37,757 nucleotides of DNA from Actinomadura sp. KC216. GTDB lineage: Bacteria; Actinomycetota; Actinomycetes; Streptosporangiales; Streptosporangiaceae. Made by a program: the position numbers and the translations under genes. Location of the stretch: NCBI RefSeq assembly GCF_004348535.1, contig NZ_SMJX01000051.1:1-37757 (forward strand), in the 5' to 3' direction. The notes beneath the pieces were generated by a model. The model did no database searches and was not told the DNA's origin. It saw only the letters and a program-made list of their open reading frames with translations. Positions 21,384 through 28,687 of the stretch are shown here, piece after piece. Positions within the stretch are counted from its first letter, which is position 1; every line of letters begins with the position of its first letter.

Positions 21384-21829
21384 GCATCTCCACCGTCCCG
21401 GCCGTGATCGATGAGCTGGTCCGGCGGACGCGGCTCGTCCTGCCGGAGGTCCAGGTGCTGGACGGGGGTCCGCACCGGGACACCGAGCCGGACGTGATCT
21501 GCATCGGCTTCCAGATCCCGCCGGGCGCGCCGTCCGTGGAGGACACCCGCACCCGCCAGCAGCTCGCCACCTCGCCCGACCGCGAGCAGTACGAGATCAC
21601 CTCGCTGGCCTCGTCGTGGCGCGGCGAGCAGCACGACGCCAAGGCCGTCCGCGACCGGGTGTACGAGATGATCGACGCCCTCGCGGCCGAGCTGGAGCGC
21701 GACCAGCGCCTCGGCGGGCTGGTGAACCGCGCGCGCCTGTCCACCGGCGCGCTTGCGCAGGAGCAGACCTCCAAGGGCGCCACGGCCACGGTCCGCTTCG
21801 TCATCTCCGTGGACGCCTTCACGCGCTGA
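21380..21829 (+). CDS. Probable tail terminator / head-tail joining protein
   Basis: A 149-residue protein from GTG 21380. The order helix (VPAVIDELVRRTRLVLPEVQVLDGG), beta hairpin (VICIGFQIPPG), TSLASSWRGEQHDAKAVRDRVYEMIDALAAELE and closing strand (TATVRFVISVDAF) matches the tail-terminator fold of siphoviruses (gpU/gp17-like, 130-150 residues). That protein caps the finished tail and joins it to the head. The assignment is by size, order and secondary-structure pattern; the neighbouring HK97 gp10 gene supports it. Confidence 0.6.
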   Translation: MSISTVPAVIDELVRRTRLVLPEVQVLDGGPHRDTEPDVICIGFQIPPGAPSVEDTRTRQQLATSPDREQYEITSLASSWRGEQHDAKAVRDRVYEMIDALAAELERDQRLGGLVNRARLSTGALAQEQTSKGATATVRFVISVDAFTR

Positions 21830-22245
21830 TGGCCGACGACGAGGTCCGGGATCTGATCCGCGACCTGGATCAGATCCCCCGCGAGCTGCGTGTCCAGATG
21901 CGCCCGGCGCTGCAGCGCGCGGGACGGGACCTGCTGCGCCAGGCGCAGCTCAACGCCTCATGGTCCTCGCGCATCCCCAGCGCGACCCGGCTCTCCGTCC
22001 GCTTCAGCCGCGATCCCGCCGTCGACGTCCGCACGGACGGAAGGCGCGCCCCGCACGCCACCCACTACGAGAACGAGGGCAAGCCGGGGACCTTCAAGCA
22101 CCCCCTGTTCGGCAACCGGTCGTACTGGTACTCCCAGCGCGCCCGCCCCTACCTCGGCCCCGCCTTCGACGCCAAGGCCGACGATGCGTTCGCCGCGATG
22201 GCCGACGCCGTCGACCGCGTCACCCGCGACGCCGGATTCCGCTGA
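21829..22245 (+). CDS. HK97 gp10-like neck / tail completion protein
   Basis: A 138-residue protein from ATG 21829 (TGATG, one-base overlap). A helical N-terminus (RDLIRDLDQIPRELRVQMRPAL) is followed by the central SSRIPSATRLSVRF and the RAPHATHYENEGKPGTFKHP segment typical of gp10 family proteins, where an H-P-x-F-G motif (HPLFGN) and a terminal helix (AFAAMADAVDRVTR) recur. It contributes to the neck between head and tail. Confidence 0.7.
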   Translation: MADDEVRDLIRDLDQIPRELRVQMRPALQRAGRDLLRQAQLNASWSSRIPSATRLSVRFSRDPAVDVRTDGRRAPHATHYENEGKPGTFKHPLFGNRSYWYSQRARPYLGPAFDAKADDAFAAMADAVDRVTRDAGFR

Positions 22246-22293
22246 GCCCTTCTCCCCTGCGCTCCCCGCTCCGTCCTGCCCCCGAGGAGGGTC

Positions 22294-22638
22294 ATGACCG
22301 CCTTGCCTACCAACGTCGCGCCCCACGCGGGGCTGCGCGTCGACAGCCTTCTGACCGCCTCCGCGGCGGCGCCCGGCGGGGACGACTGCGCGACCGGCGT
22401 CGGCGTCTACCTGCTGGTCCGCAACACCGGCGGCGTGGCCCGCACGCTGACGCTCGCGACCCCGCAGGTCGTCGACGGCGACCTGGCGGTGGCCGACCGG
22501 CCGTTCACCATCGCGGCGACAACCGGCATCCACGTGATCCCCGTCCCGGACCTATACCGCAATCCGTCGACCGGCCGCGCGGCGATCACCTACGACGACG
22601 CGACCGGCCTGCAGATCATCGCGGTGCGTGTCCCGTGA
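22294..22638 (+). CDS. Virion structural protein, beta-sandwich-like
   Basis: A 114-residue protein from ATG 22294 behind GAGGAGGG. It is almost entirely beta with short loops: GVGVYLLVRNTGGVART, LTLATPQVVDGDLAV, RPFTIAATTGIHVIPV. The Y-L-L-V-R-N-T-G start and the V-I-P-V-P-D-L-Y strand are common in small actinophage virion proteins. It may be a tail or neck decoration. GTGA overlap with the next gene. Confidence 0.55.
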   Translation: MTALPTNVAPHAGLRVDSLLTASAAAPGGDDCATGVGVYLLVRNTGGVARTLTLATPQVVDGDLAVADRPFTIAATTGIHVIPVPDLYRNPSTGRAAITYDDATGLQIIAVRVP

Positions 22639-22850
22639 AGCGCCCGCTGGTGCGGCTGGAGCACCCCGACCTGCCGGGCCGGGTCATCGAGGTGCCCGAG
22701 TCCGGCGTGGCGATGCGACGCGCCTCCGGCTGGACGTTCGCTCCCGATCCCCCGCCGCCGGACCCCGAGGACGACACCGAGGACGGCGAGCCCGGCCCCG
22801 ACCCCAAGAAGGCCGCGCCGCGGCGTCGGCGTAAGAGCGAGGAGGAGTAG
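22635..22850 (+). CDS. Small protein with acidic/basic disordered tail
   Basis: A 71-residue protein from GTG 22635. The first 35 residues form a small beta domain (RPLVRLEHPDLPGRVIEVPE, VAMRRASGWTFAP). The rest is disordered: PPPDPEDDTEDGEPGP, then PRRRRKSEEE. The W-T-F-A-P end of the domain is common in actinophage proteins placed just before the tail tube. Function unknown. Confidence 0.5.
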   Translation: MKRPLVRLEHPDLPGRVIEVPESGVAMRRASGWTFAPDPPPPDPEDDTEDGEPGPDPKKAAPRRRRKSEEE

Positions 22851-22853
22851 CTG

Positions 22854-23342
22854 ATGCCTGCTACGCCGATCACCGCGTCCCTGCGGTACATCAACCCCGG
22901 CGTCACGAAGATCGTCTGGGCGGACACGCTCGCGAACAAGAACAACCCGCTGCGCGCCGAGATCAACGCGGGCACCGACCTCACTCGCGAGGTCCAGAAC
23001 GCCGACGGCTGGGTCACCGAAAGCGAGAACGTCGAGACCCCGGACCTGGACTCCGAATTTACGGGCAAAATTCCGGGCCGGACCTCGGCGGAAGACTCGT
23101 CGCTGGCGTTCTACGCCTCCGAGGACGGCACGGACGTCCGGGGCCTGCTGCAGCGCGGCGACGCCGGCTACATCATGATCTTCGACGGCGGCGATGTCGC
23201 GGGCCGCAAGATGCGCGTCTTCCCCGTCCGGGTTTCCAGCGTCGGCATGCCGATCGACGTCGAGGGCGGCGACGCGGCGGTCGTGAACGTCAGCTTCGCG
23301 ATCACCTCCGAGCCGGCCGAGAACGTGGCGGTCCCGGCATGA
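22854..23342 (+). CDS. Major tail tube protein
   Basis: A 162-residue protein from ATG 22854 with GAGGAGG upstream. It begins ITASLRYINPGVTKIVWADT and has WVTESENVETPDLDSEFTG, SSLAFYASEDGTD, VRGLLQRGDAGYIMIFDGGD and a closing VNVSFAITSEPAEN strand, the normal outline of actinophage tail tube subunits. These stack as hexamer rings around the tape measure to form the non-contractile tail. Position just before the chaperone pair and tape measure confirms the role. ATGA overlap follows. Confidence 0.85.
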   Translation: MPATPITASLRYINPGVTKIVWADTLANKNNPLRAEINAGTDLTREVQNADGWVTESENVETPDLDSEFTGKIPGRTSAEDSSLAFYASEDGTDVRGLLQRGDAGYIMIFDGGDVAGRKMRVFPVRVSSVGMPIDVEGGDAAVVNVSFAITSEPAENVAVPA

Positions 23343-23611
23343 CGAGCCAGATCCTGCCGGGTGTCCCCGCGTCGGTGCCGCGCTCGAAGGTCGCCGCGCT
23401 GGCCGAGTCGCTCGGCTTCAACGTCCGCGACCTGCTGTCCCTGGAGTTCCACAACGAGGCCGTCCACGCCGAAGTCTTCGCCCATCACCCAGGTAAGGAC
23501 CGTGGCGCGGACGGGCGTGCGTGGAGATATGCCGTCGGCGAGCACGCCGCAACGCACCGGGTGTGCATCCGCATCACCGACGACCCCGACGAGAAGGCGA
23601 GCGACGCATGA
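23339..23611 (+). CDS. Hypothetical small protein between tail tube and chaperone
   Basis: A 90-residue protein from ATG 23339 (ATGA overlaps on both sides). It starts LPGVPASVPRSKVAALAESLGFNVRD, has a LLSLEFHNEAVHAEVFA strand-helix unit and ends RVCIRITDDPDEKASDA, a short beta unit with acidic tail. Its fixed place before the chaperone gene is shared with many actinophages. No function is known to me. Confidence 0.55.
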   Translation: MTSQILPGVPASVPRSKVAALAESLGFNVRDLLSLEFHNEAVHAEVFAHHPGKDRGADGRAWRYAVGEHAATHRVCIRITDDPDEKASDA

Positions 23612-24003
23612 GCCTGCTGTCCAGAGAGCAGATCCTCGCCGCCGACGACCGGACGTACGAGGTCGTCGCCTGCCCGGAGTGGGGCGGTGACGTGCGGCTG
23701 CGCTCCCTGACCGGCGCCGAGCGGGACGAGTGGGAGAACTCGATGATCCGCCAGGTCGGCAAGAAGCAGGTCGCGAACATGCGCAACGCCCGCGCCAAGC
23801 TCGTCGCCCTGTCGGCGGTGGACGGGGACGGGCAGCTGCTCTTCACGCCGTCCGACGTGATCAAGCTCGGATCCAAGAACGCCGCCGCGCTCGACCGGCT
23901 CTTCGAGACCGCGCAGCGCCTGTCCGGCGTGACCGATGAGGACATGAAGGAGATCGAGGAGGGTTTCGGCGAGACCCAGGACGAGCCTTCCGCCACAGGC
24001 TGA
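23608..24003 (+). CDS. Tail assembly chaperone G
   Basis: A 131-residue protein from ATG 23608. EVVACPEWGGDVRLRSLTGAER, DEWENSM and ARAKLVALSAVDGDGQLLF are typical of siphovirus G chaperones. It binds the tape measure and prevents its aggregation while tube subunits assemble. The C-terminus contains EEGFGETQDEPSATG. The Gly-Phe codons lie on the slippery heptamer GGGTTTC (23961-23967), from which part of the ribosomes would shift to make the longer GT form. Confidence 0.8.
   Translation: MSLLSREQILAADDRTYEVVACPEWGGDVRLRSLTGAERDEWENSMIRQVGKKQVANMRNARAKLVALSAVDGDGQLLFTPSDVIKLGSKNAAALDRLFETAQRLSGVTDEDMKEIEEGFGETQDEPSATG
23961..23967 (+). promoter_or_regulatory. Programmed -1 frameshift site GGGTTTC
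   Basis: The heptamer G-GGT-TTC has the X-XXY-YYZ form, and the zero-frame codons are GGT and TTC (residues 119-120 of G). After slipping, the next codons CGG-CGA-GAC continue into the frame that contains the T part. Chaperone G/GT pairs in long-tailed phages are classically made this way, which makes the site convincing. Confidence 0.75.
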
Positions 24004-24263
24004 CCCTCGCCCTGGGTGGCATGACCAAGGGCGAGATGCTCGCCCGCATCTCCTCCTACGAGCTGACCGAGTGGATGGTCTACGAGCGGCTCTACGGCCC
24101 GCTCGCCTCCGAGCGTGACGACCACCTCGCCTCGCTGCTCGCCGCCGTGATCTCCAACGCCTTCCGGGACAAGGGCAAGGCCGCCCAGCCCGGTGACTTC
24201 TTGCCGCGCTGGGAGGCGCCCGCACGCCCCGAGGAGGTCGAGGAGATTGGCGACGATCCGTGA
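23967..24263 (+). CDS. T part of GT tail assembly chaperone (made by -1 frameshift)
   Basis: The -1 frame continues without stop from the slip site and reads RRDPGRAFRHRLTLALGG, then MTKGEMLARISSYELTEWMV and YERLYGPLASERDDHL, ending in an acidic tail at 24263. Fused to the first 120 residues of G it gives a 218-residue GT protein. The L-A-L-G, E-M-L-x-R-I-S-S-x-E-L-x-E-W pattern is typical of T domains. ATG 24021 could give an 80-residue separate protein, but a start there lacks a good ribosome binding site. The T part binds the tail tube and the tape measure during assembly. The end overlaps the tape measure start. Confidence 0.75.
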   Translation, partial: RRDPGRAFRHRLTLALGGMTKGEMLARISSYELTEWMVYERLYGPLASERDDHLASLLAAVISNAFRDKGKAAQPGDFLPRWEAPARPEEVEEIGDDP

Positions 24264-26820
24264 CCTCCTGATCCGCATCCGGGCGCAGGACCGCAACGTC
24301 CGCCGGGTGATCGACCGGATCAACGGCTCGCTCGACAAGCTCGACCGCAAGCTCGACCGCGTCGGCAAGGCGGCGCGCACCGGTGGGCTGGTCGTCCTCG
24401 CGGGCGCGGCGATCAGCCTCGCGACGGCGCTCGGCCCGGCGACGGGAGGCGTCGTGGGGCTGGGCCTCGCTCTGGCCGGGGCGCTCGCCCAAGCCGCAGG
24501 GTTGGCCGTCGCCTTGCCCGCCTTGGCGGTGACCGTGGTCGCCGCGCTGCAGACGCTGAAGCTGGCCTTCACCGGTGTGGGGGCCGCGATCGGCCAGGCG
24601 GTCGCGGGCAAGCTCGACAAGTTCGAGGAGGCGCTGGAGAAGCTGCCCCCGGCCGCCCGCAAGGTCGTGCGCGAGGTCGGCCTGGCGATGTTCGGCCTGC
24701 GCACCAACGTGCAGCAGGCGTTCTTCCGGCCGCTGGTCGCCGAGTCCAAGGGGCTCGGCGCGCTGCTGCGCGGTCCCATCCAGCGGGGCATGGCGGGCGT
24801 GGCGACGTCCATGGGGCGGGTCGGCGCCCGGATCGTCCAGATCGCCCGCGAGCGGAAGTCGATCAGCTTCCTGGAGCGCGTGTTCGCCTCGCTGGGCAAG
24901 AGCATCGACAACGCCGGGAAGGGGGTCGCGCCGCTGCTGCGCGGGTTCCGCGCCCTGGCCGACGCCTTTCTCGGCGTCGTGCCCCGGATGGGCACCGGCC
25001 TCGCGCGTCTGGCGACGGCGACCGGCAAGTGGATGGAGAAGATCGCCGCGAGCGGTCAGGCGGCGCGGTGGTTCAGCAACGCCCTCTACACGCTCAAGCT
25101 GTTCGGCAGCATCCTGCGCAGTCTCGGCATCATCTTCATGTCGGTGTTCAGGGCGGCCACGGCGGGCGGCGGGAACCTGCTGGCGGTGATCGCAGCCGGT
25201 GCGGCGGCGCTGGCAAGGTGGACGCAGTCGGCGCACGGTACGGCGGTGCTGCTGACGTTCTTCATGAACGCGCGGGACACGCTCTCGCAGCTGTGGCGGA
25301 TCGCGCAGAACCTCGGCATGGCGCTCGGCGGGATCTTCGGCCCCGCGTCCGGGCAGGCCGGATCCCTGCTCGACACGATCGAGCAGCTCACCGCGAAGTT
25401 CGCGACGTGGACCCAGAGCACCGAGGGTCAGCAGAAACTCACCCAGACCTTCGCGCTGCTCGGGCAGATCGCCCGGGACCTGCTGACGATCCTCCCCGGC
25501 GTGGCCAGCGTGATCGCCACCCTCGCCGGATGGTTCGCCGCGCTGCCCGCCCCGGTCCGCGGGGCGGTCTCGCAGTTCCTGGCCTGGTTGATCTTCCTCG
25601 GGCTGGTCACCGGCAAGATCGGGCCACTCCTTAAGGGCTTCGGCCTGCTCGGCGGGGCACTGGCGCGACTCGGCAAGCTAGTGGGGCTGGACAAGGTCGC
25701 GGCGGCGGCTGGCCGCCTGGCCAAGCGCATGGCCATCGCCGCCGCGCGGGTGATCGCCTCGCTCGCGCGGATGGCCGCCAGCTTCGCCGCGACGGCGGCG
25801 CGGATGATCGCCAGCACGGCCGCCGCCGCGGCCCGGGTGATCGCGCAGTGGGTGGCCATGGCCGCCAGGGCGGTGGCCCAGGCGGCGATCATGGCCGCCG
25901 CGTGGCTGATGGCCAACCCGATCGCGCTGGTGATCGCGCTGATCGTCGGCCTGGTCGTCCTGATTGTCAAGAACTGGGACAAGATCAAGGCCGCCACGCT
26001 CGCCGCCTGGGACTTCATCTGGAAGTGGATCAAGAAGATCGCCGGGTTCATCTGGACCCTCTTCCTGAACTTCACCCTCTACGGGCTGATCATCAAGCAC
26101 TGGGACAAGATCAAGAACGGGACGGTCGCGGCCTGGAACGCCGTGTGGAACTTCATCAAGAAGGTCGCGCAGGGCATCGTCAACGTCTTCCTGAAGTACC
26201 ACCCGGTCGGCATCATCCTGTCGCACTGGACCCAGATCAAGAACGGCGCGGTCTCCCGGGCACAGGCACTCCTCAGCTGGCTGACCGGCCTGCCGGGGCG
26301 GATCATCCGCGCGGTCGGCGGCCTGGGCCGCCTGCTCTACGGCGCGGGCCGCGACGTGCTGGTGGGGCTGTGGAACGGCATCGTCTCGATATCCGGGAAG
26401 ATCGCCGGCTGGATCGGTGATCTGGTCCGCAACATCGTCCCCGGCCCCGTCCGCCGCGTCCTCGGCATCAGCTCCCCCTCGAAGGTCTTCATGGGCCTGG
26501 GCCGCAACATCGGCCAGGGCCTCATCCTCGGCATGGACTCCACCCAGCGCGCCATCGGCGCGGCGGCCGTCCGGATGGCGGGCGCGGCCGTCCCGGCGTT
26601 CGCCACGCCCGGCGCCCCGGGGATGGGCGTCCCGCCGGGCCTCGCGCGGACCTCGGCCGCCGGATCCCGCGAAGGGCTGTCCGCGCGCGCCATCGCCGAC
26701 GCCGTCGCCGAGGGCCTTCGCCGCTCCGGCCTGAAGGTCGACATGGACGGCAAGCAGGTGGCCGAAATCGTCTCCAAGCACATCGGCCGGGGCACCGACC
26801 AGCGCCGCCGGACGGGCTGA
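24247..26820 (+). CDS. Tape measure protein
   Basis: An 857-residue protein, the longest but one in the window. TTG 24247 is chosen: AGGAG precedes it directly and another GAGGAGG lies nine bases upstream; the product starts MATIRDLLIRIRAQDRN. The N-terminus is a coiled coil (INGSLDKLDRKLDRVGK). Several long hydrophobic stretches follow (about 45-110 and 555-600), as in actinophage tape measures. Three copies of a W-D/T-x-I-K-N unit occur between 25976 and 26250. The C-terminus has a GISSPSKVFMGLGRNIGQGLI motif, usual for this family. Length sets tail length; at about 0.15 nm per residue this predicts a tail near 130 nm. Confidence 0.93.
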   Translation: MATIRDLLIRIRAQDRNVRRVIDRINGSLDKLDRKLDRVGKAARTGGLVVLAGAAISLATALGPATGGVVGLGLALAGALAQAAGLAVALPALAVTVVAALQTLKLAFTGVGAAIGQAVAGKLDKFEEALEKLPPAARKVVREVGLAMFGLRTNVQQAFFRPLVAESKGLGALLRGPIQRGMAGVATSMGRVGARIVQIARERKSISFLERVFASLGKSIDNAGKGVAPLLRGFRALADAFLGVVPRMGTGLARLATATGKWMEKIAASGQAARWFSNALYTLKLFGSILRSLGIIFMSVFRAATAGGGNLLAVIAAGAAALARWTQSAHGTAVLLTFFMNARDTLSQLWRIAQNLGMALGGIFGPASGQAGSLLDTIEQLTAKFATWTQSTEGQQKLTQTFALLGQIARDLLTILPGVASVIATLAGWFAALPAPVRGAVSQFLAWLIFLGLVTGKIGPLLKGFGLLGGALARLGKLVGLDKVAAAAGRLAKRMAIAAARVIASLARMAASFAATAARMIASTAAAAARVIAQWVAMAARAVAQAAIMAAAWLMANPIALVIALIVGLVVLIVKNWDKIKAATLAAWDFIWKWIKKIAGFIWTLFLNFTLYGLIIKHWDKIKNGTVAAWNAVWNFIKKVAQGIVNVFLKYHPVGIILSHWTQIKNGAVSRAQALLSWLTGLPGRIIRAVGGLGRLLYGAGRDVLVGLWNGIVSISGKIAGWIGDLVRNIVPGPVRRVLGISSPSKVFMGLGRNIGQGLILGMDSTQRAIGAAAVRMAGAAVPAFATPGAPGMGVPPGLARTSAAGSREGLSARAIADAVAEGLRRSGLKVDMDGKQVAEIVSKHIGRGTDQRRRTG

Positions 26821-28211
26821 TGCCGAGCACCTGGAAGTTCGTGGACCGGCCCGAGGAGGTCCACTCCACGCTGCTCGACATGAACGACGGCGCGGACTGG
26901 CGGACGTCGAGCGAGGACTTCAACATCTCCCCGCCGCCGGTGAACCGCAGCCTGGTCCGCAACGCGCTCATCGACGGCGGCATTCTCACCGCGGCGTCGT
27001 ATGACCTGCGGGAGCTGCAGTTCACCGTCCGGCTGCACGGCGAGACCGAGGCGCAGCGGGTCAGCCAGCTGAAGGCGTTCGAGAAGGAGCTGGCCAAGCC
27101 CGCGAACCTGCTGATGTACCAGTCGCAGCTGCACGACCGGCCGGTGTTCTTCCGGACGTTGCGGTCGGACAGCTTCGAGCTGGACACGCAGTTCGTCCCG
27201 GGCTCGGTGTGGCAGATCAAGGCGAGCATCGCGGCCGAGCCGTACGCGATCGGCATCCGCCGCGACTTGGCCCCCATCGCGGTGGCCAACGACCCGGCGG
27301 CCGTGACGAATCCGACCCGCTTCGACATCCAGGGCATCGTCGGGGACGGGCCGACGCCCGCGTTCGTCAGGATCGACGACCTCGGCGACGAGACCACGAT
27401 CGTCCTCGCGCAGCGCACCATCAACAACCCGACCGCGCTGACGAACTGGGTCCAGGCCGAGTCCGGGACCATGGGCGTCGACACGGCCACGTTCAACGCC
27501 CCGGCCACGTTCAGCGGGACGCCGAACCGGGGGACCCGGACGACCTTCGCCACGAACAACCTGGTCTCGCGCCGCATCACGGTCACCGTGCCGACCGCGT
27601 CCTCCTCGGAGGCGCTCCGCGGCCGGTACCGCGTCTTCGTCCGGGCGTCCGTCGACGCCGCCGCCGACGACTCCACGTTCTTGATGAGGTGGGAGCGCTT
27701 CGGCCCCGCCTTCGCTCCCGGGCCGACCGTCACCGTCACCATTCCCAATGGCGAGTTCCGGCTGGTCGACCTCGGGATCCTGGAGGTGCCGACCGCCACG
27801 ACGGCGCCGTCGAGTATCGGCTACTCGGCCCTGCCGCCCGGCTTCGTCGACGAGGAGCTGGCGATCCACGCCTCGCGCATCGCCGGGACCGGGGCCCTCG
27901 ATCTGGACTACGTCTACCTGATGCCGGCCGACGAGCGGCTGTGCTCGGTGCAGCAGGTCCGGGCGAACGGCTTCCTCATCCTGGACGGCCCGAACGACAG
28001 CACGTACGGGATGGCCGCGGGCTCCACCCCCTTCGGGCTGGTCCGCACGATCGACAACGGCGGCGGCCTCGTCCCCCGCATCGGCGGCCTGCCGATGCTC
28101 GTGCCCGGCGTGTCCAACCGCTGGTACCTGCTCACCAGCCGCGCCCTCTCCGATACCCGCACCGTCGAGATCAGCTACTGGCCGCGCTGGCTGGACGTAG
28201 CGACCGCATAG
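26820..28211 (+). CDS. Distal tail / minor tail protein with carbohydrate-binding-like insert
   Basis: A 463-residue protein starting at ATG 26820, sharing one base with the tape measure stop. The N-terminal half has the Dit-type pattern: FNISPPPVNRSLVRNALIDGG, DLRELQFTVRLHG, QRVSQLKAFEKEL, then VFFRTLRSDSFELDT and IKASIAAEPYAIG. The region after 190 is a long beta-sandwich-like insert (RITVTVPTAS, RYRVFVRASVDAAADDSTF), recalling carbohydrate-binding modules. It would form the hub where tube meets tip and may contact cell-wall sugars. Confidence 0.75.
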   Translation: MPSTWKFVDRPEEVHSTLLDMNDGADWRTSSEDFNISPPPVNRSLVRNALIDGGILTAASYDLRELQFTVRLHGETEAQRVSQLKAFEKELAKPANLLMYQSQLHDRPVFFRTLRSDSFELDTQFVPGSVWQIKASIAAEPYAIGIRRDLAPIAVANDPAAVTNPTRFDIQGIVGDGPTPAFVRIDDLGDETTIVLAQRTINNPTALTNWVQAESGTMGVDTATFNAPATFSGTPNRGTRTTFATNNLVSRRITVTVPTASSSEALRGRYRVFVRASVDAAADDSTFLMRWERFGPAFAPGPTVTVTIPNGEFRLVDLGILEVPTATTAPSSIGYSALPPGFVDEELAIHASRIAGTGALDLDYVYLMPADERLCSVQQVRANGFLILDGPNDSTYGMAAGSTPFGLVRTIDNGGGLVPRIGGLPMLVPGVSNRWYLLTSRALSDTRTVEISYWPRWLDVATA

Positions 28212-28220
28212 GAGGAAGCC

Positions 28221-28673
28221 GTGGCCAACGGCGTTTTCAATATCGCGCTCGGGAAGGCCGGCTACTACGCGACCCTGCCCGCCGCGAGCGACGGCCTCGT
28301 CGTGGTGCTGCTGAAGGTCGCGCAGGCCGATGACACGCTTCGCGACCACGACACGCTCGCCGCAGTCCTGGCGGCCAACACCGAGGCCGACTTCACCAAC
28401 TACGCGCGCGCCGCGGCGGCGGGCGTGGTCGTGAATGTCAACGACACCTCCAACCTCGTCGACGCCGACATGAACGACATCACGTGGGCGAATGCCGGGG
28501 GCGCGTTGAACAACACGCTGGTCAAGCTGCTGGTCTGCTACGACCCGGCCACCGGGTCGGGCACCGACGCCGAGATCATCCCGCTGACCTTCCATGACTT
28601 CGCGGTCACCACGGACGGCAGCAGCATCACGGCACAGGTCGCCGCGACGGGCTTCTTCCGGGCCACCGGCTGA
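28221..28673 (+). CDS. Minor tail protein, small
   Basis: A 150-residue protein from GTG 28221 with GGAGGA six to seven bases upstream. Opening NGVFNIALGKAGYYATLPAA, a helix with LRDHDTLAAVLAANTEADFTN, strands VVVNVNDTSNLVDAD and a final IIPLTFHDFAVTTDGSSI unit are typical of small actinophage tail-tip proteins. The function in the tip is not known. It is encoded between the distal tail protein and the large tip protein. Confidence 0.65.
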   Translation: MANGVFNIALGKAGYYATLPAASDGLVVVLLKVAQADDTLRDHDTLAAVLAANTEADFTNYARAAAAGVVVNVNDTSNLVDADMNDITWANAGGALNNTLVKLLVCYDPATGSGTDAEIIPLTFHDFAVTTDGSSITAQVAATGFFRATG

Positions 28674-28687
28674 GGACGCGCTGATCC

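Noticed and set aside
26337..28595. Long minus-strand frame opposite tape measure and distal tail genes
   Set aside because: Same GC-driven artefact: low-complexity Arg/Gly/Val product, no ribosome binding site of note, opposite to well-supported genes.
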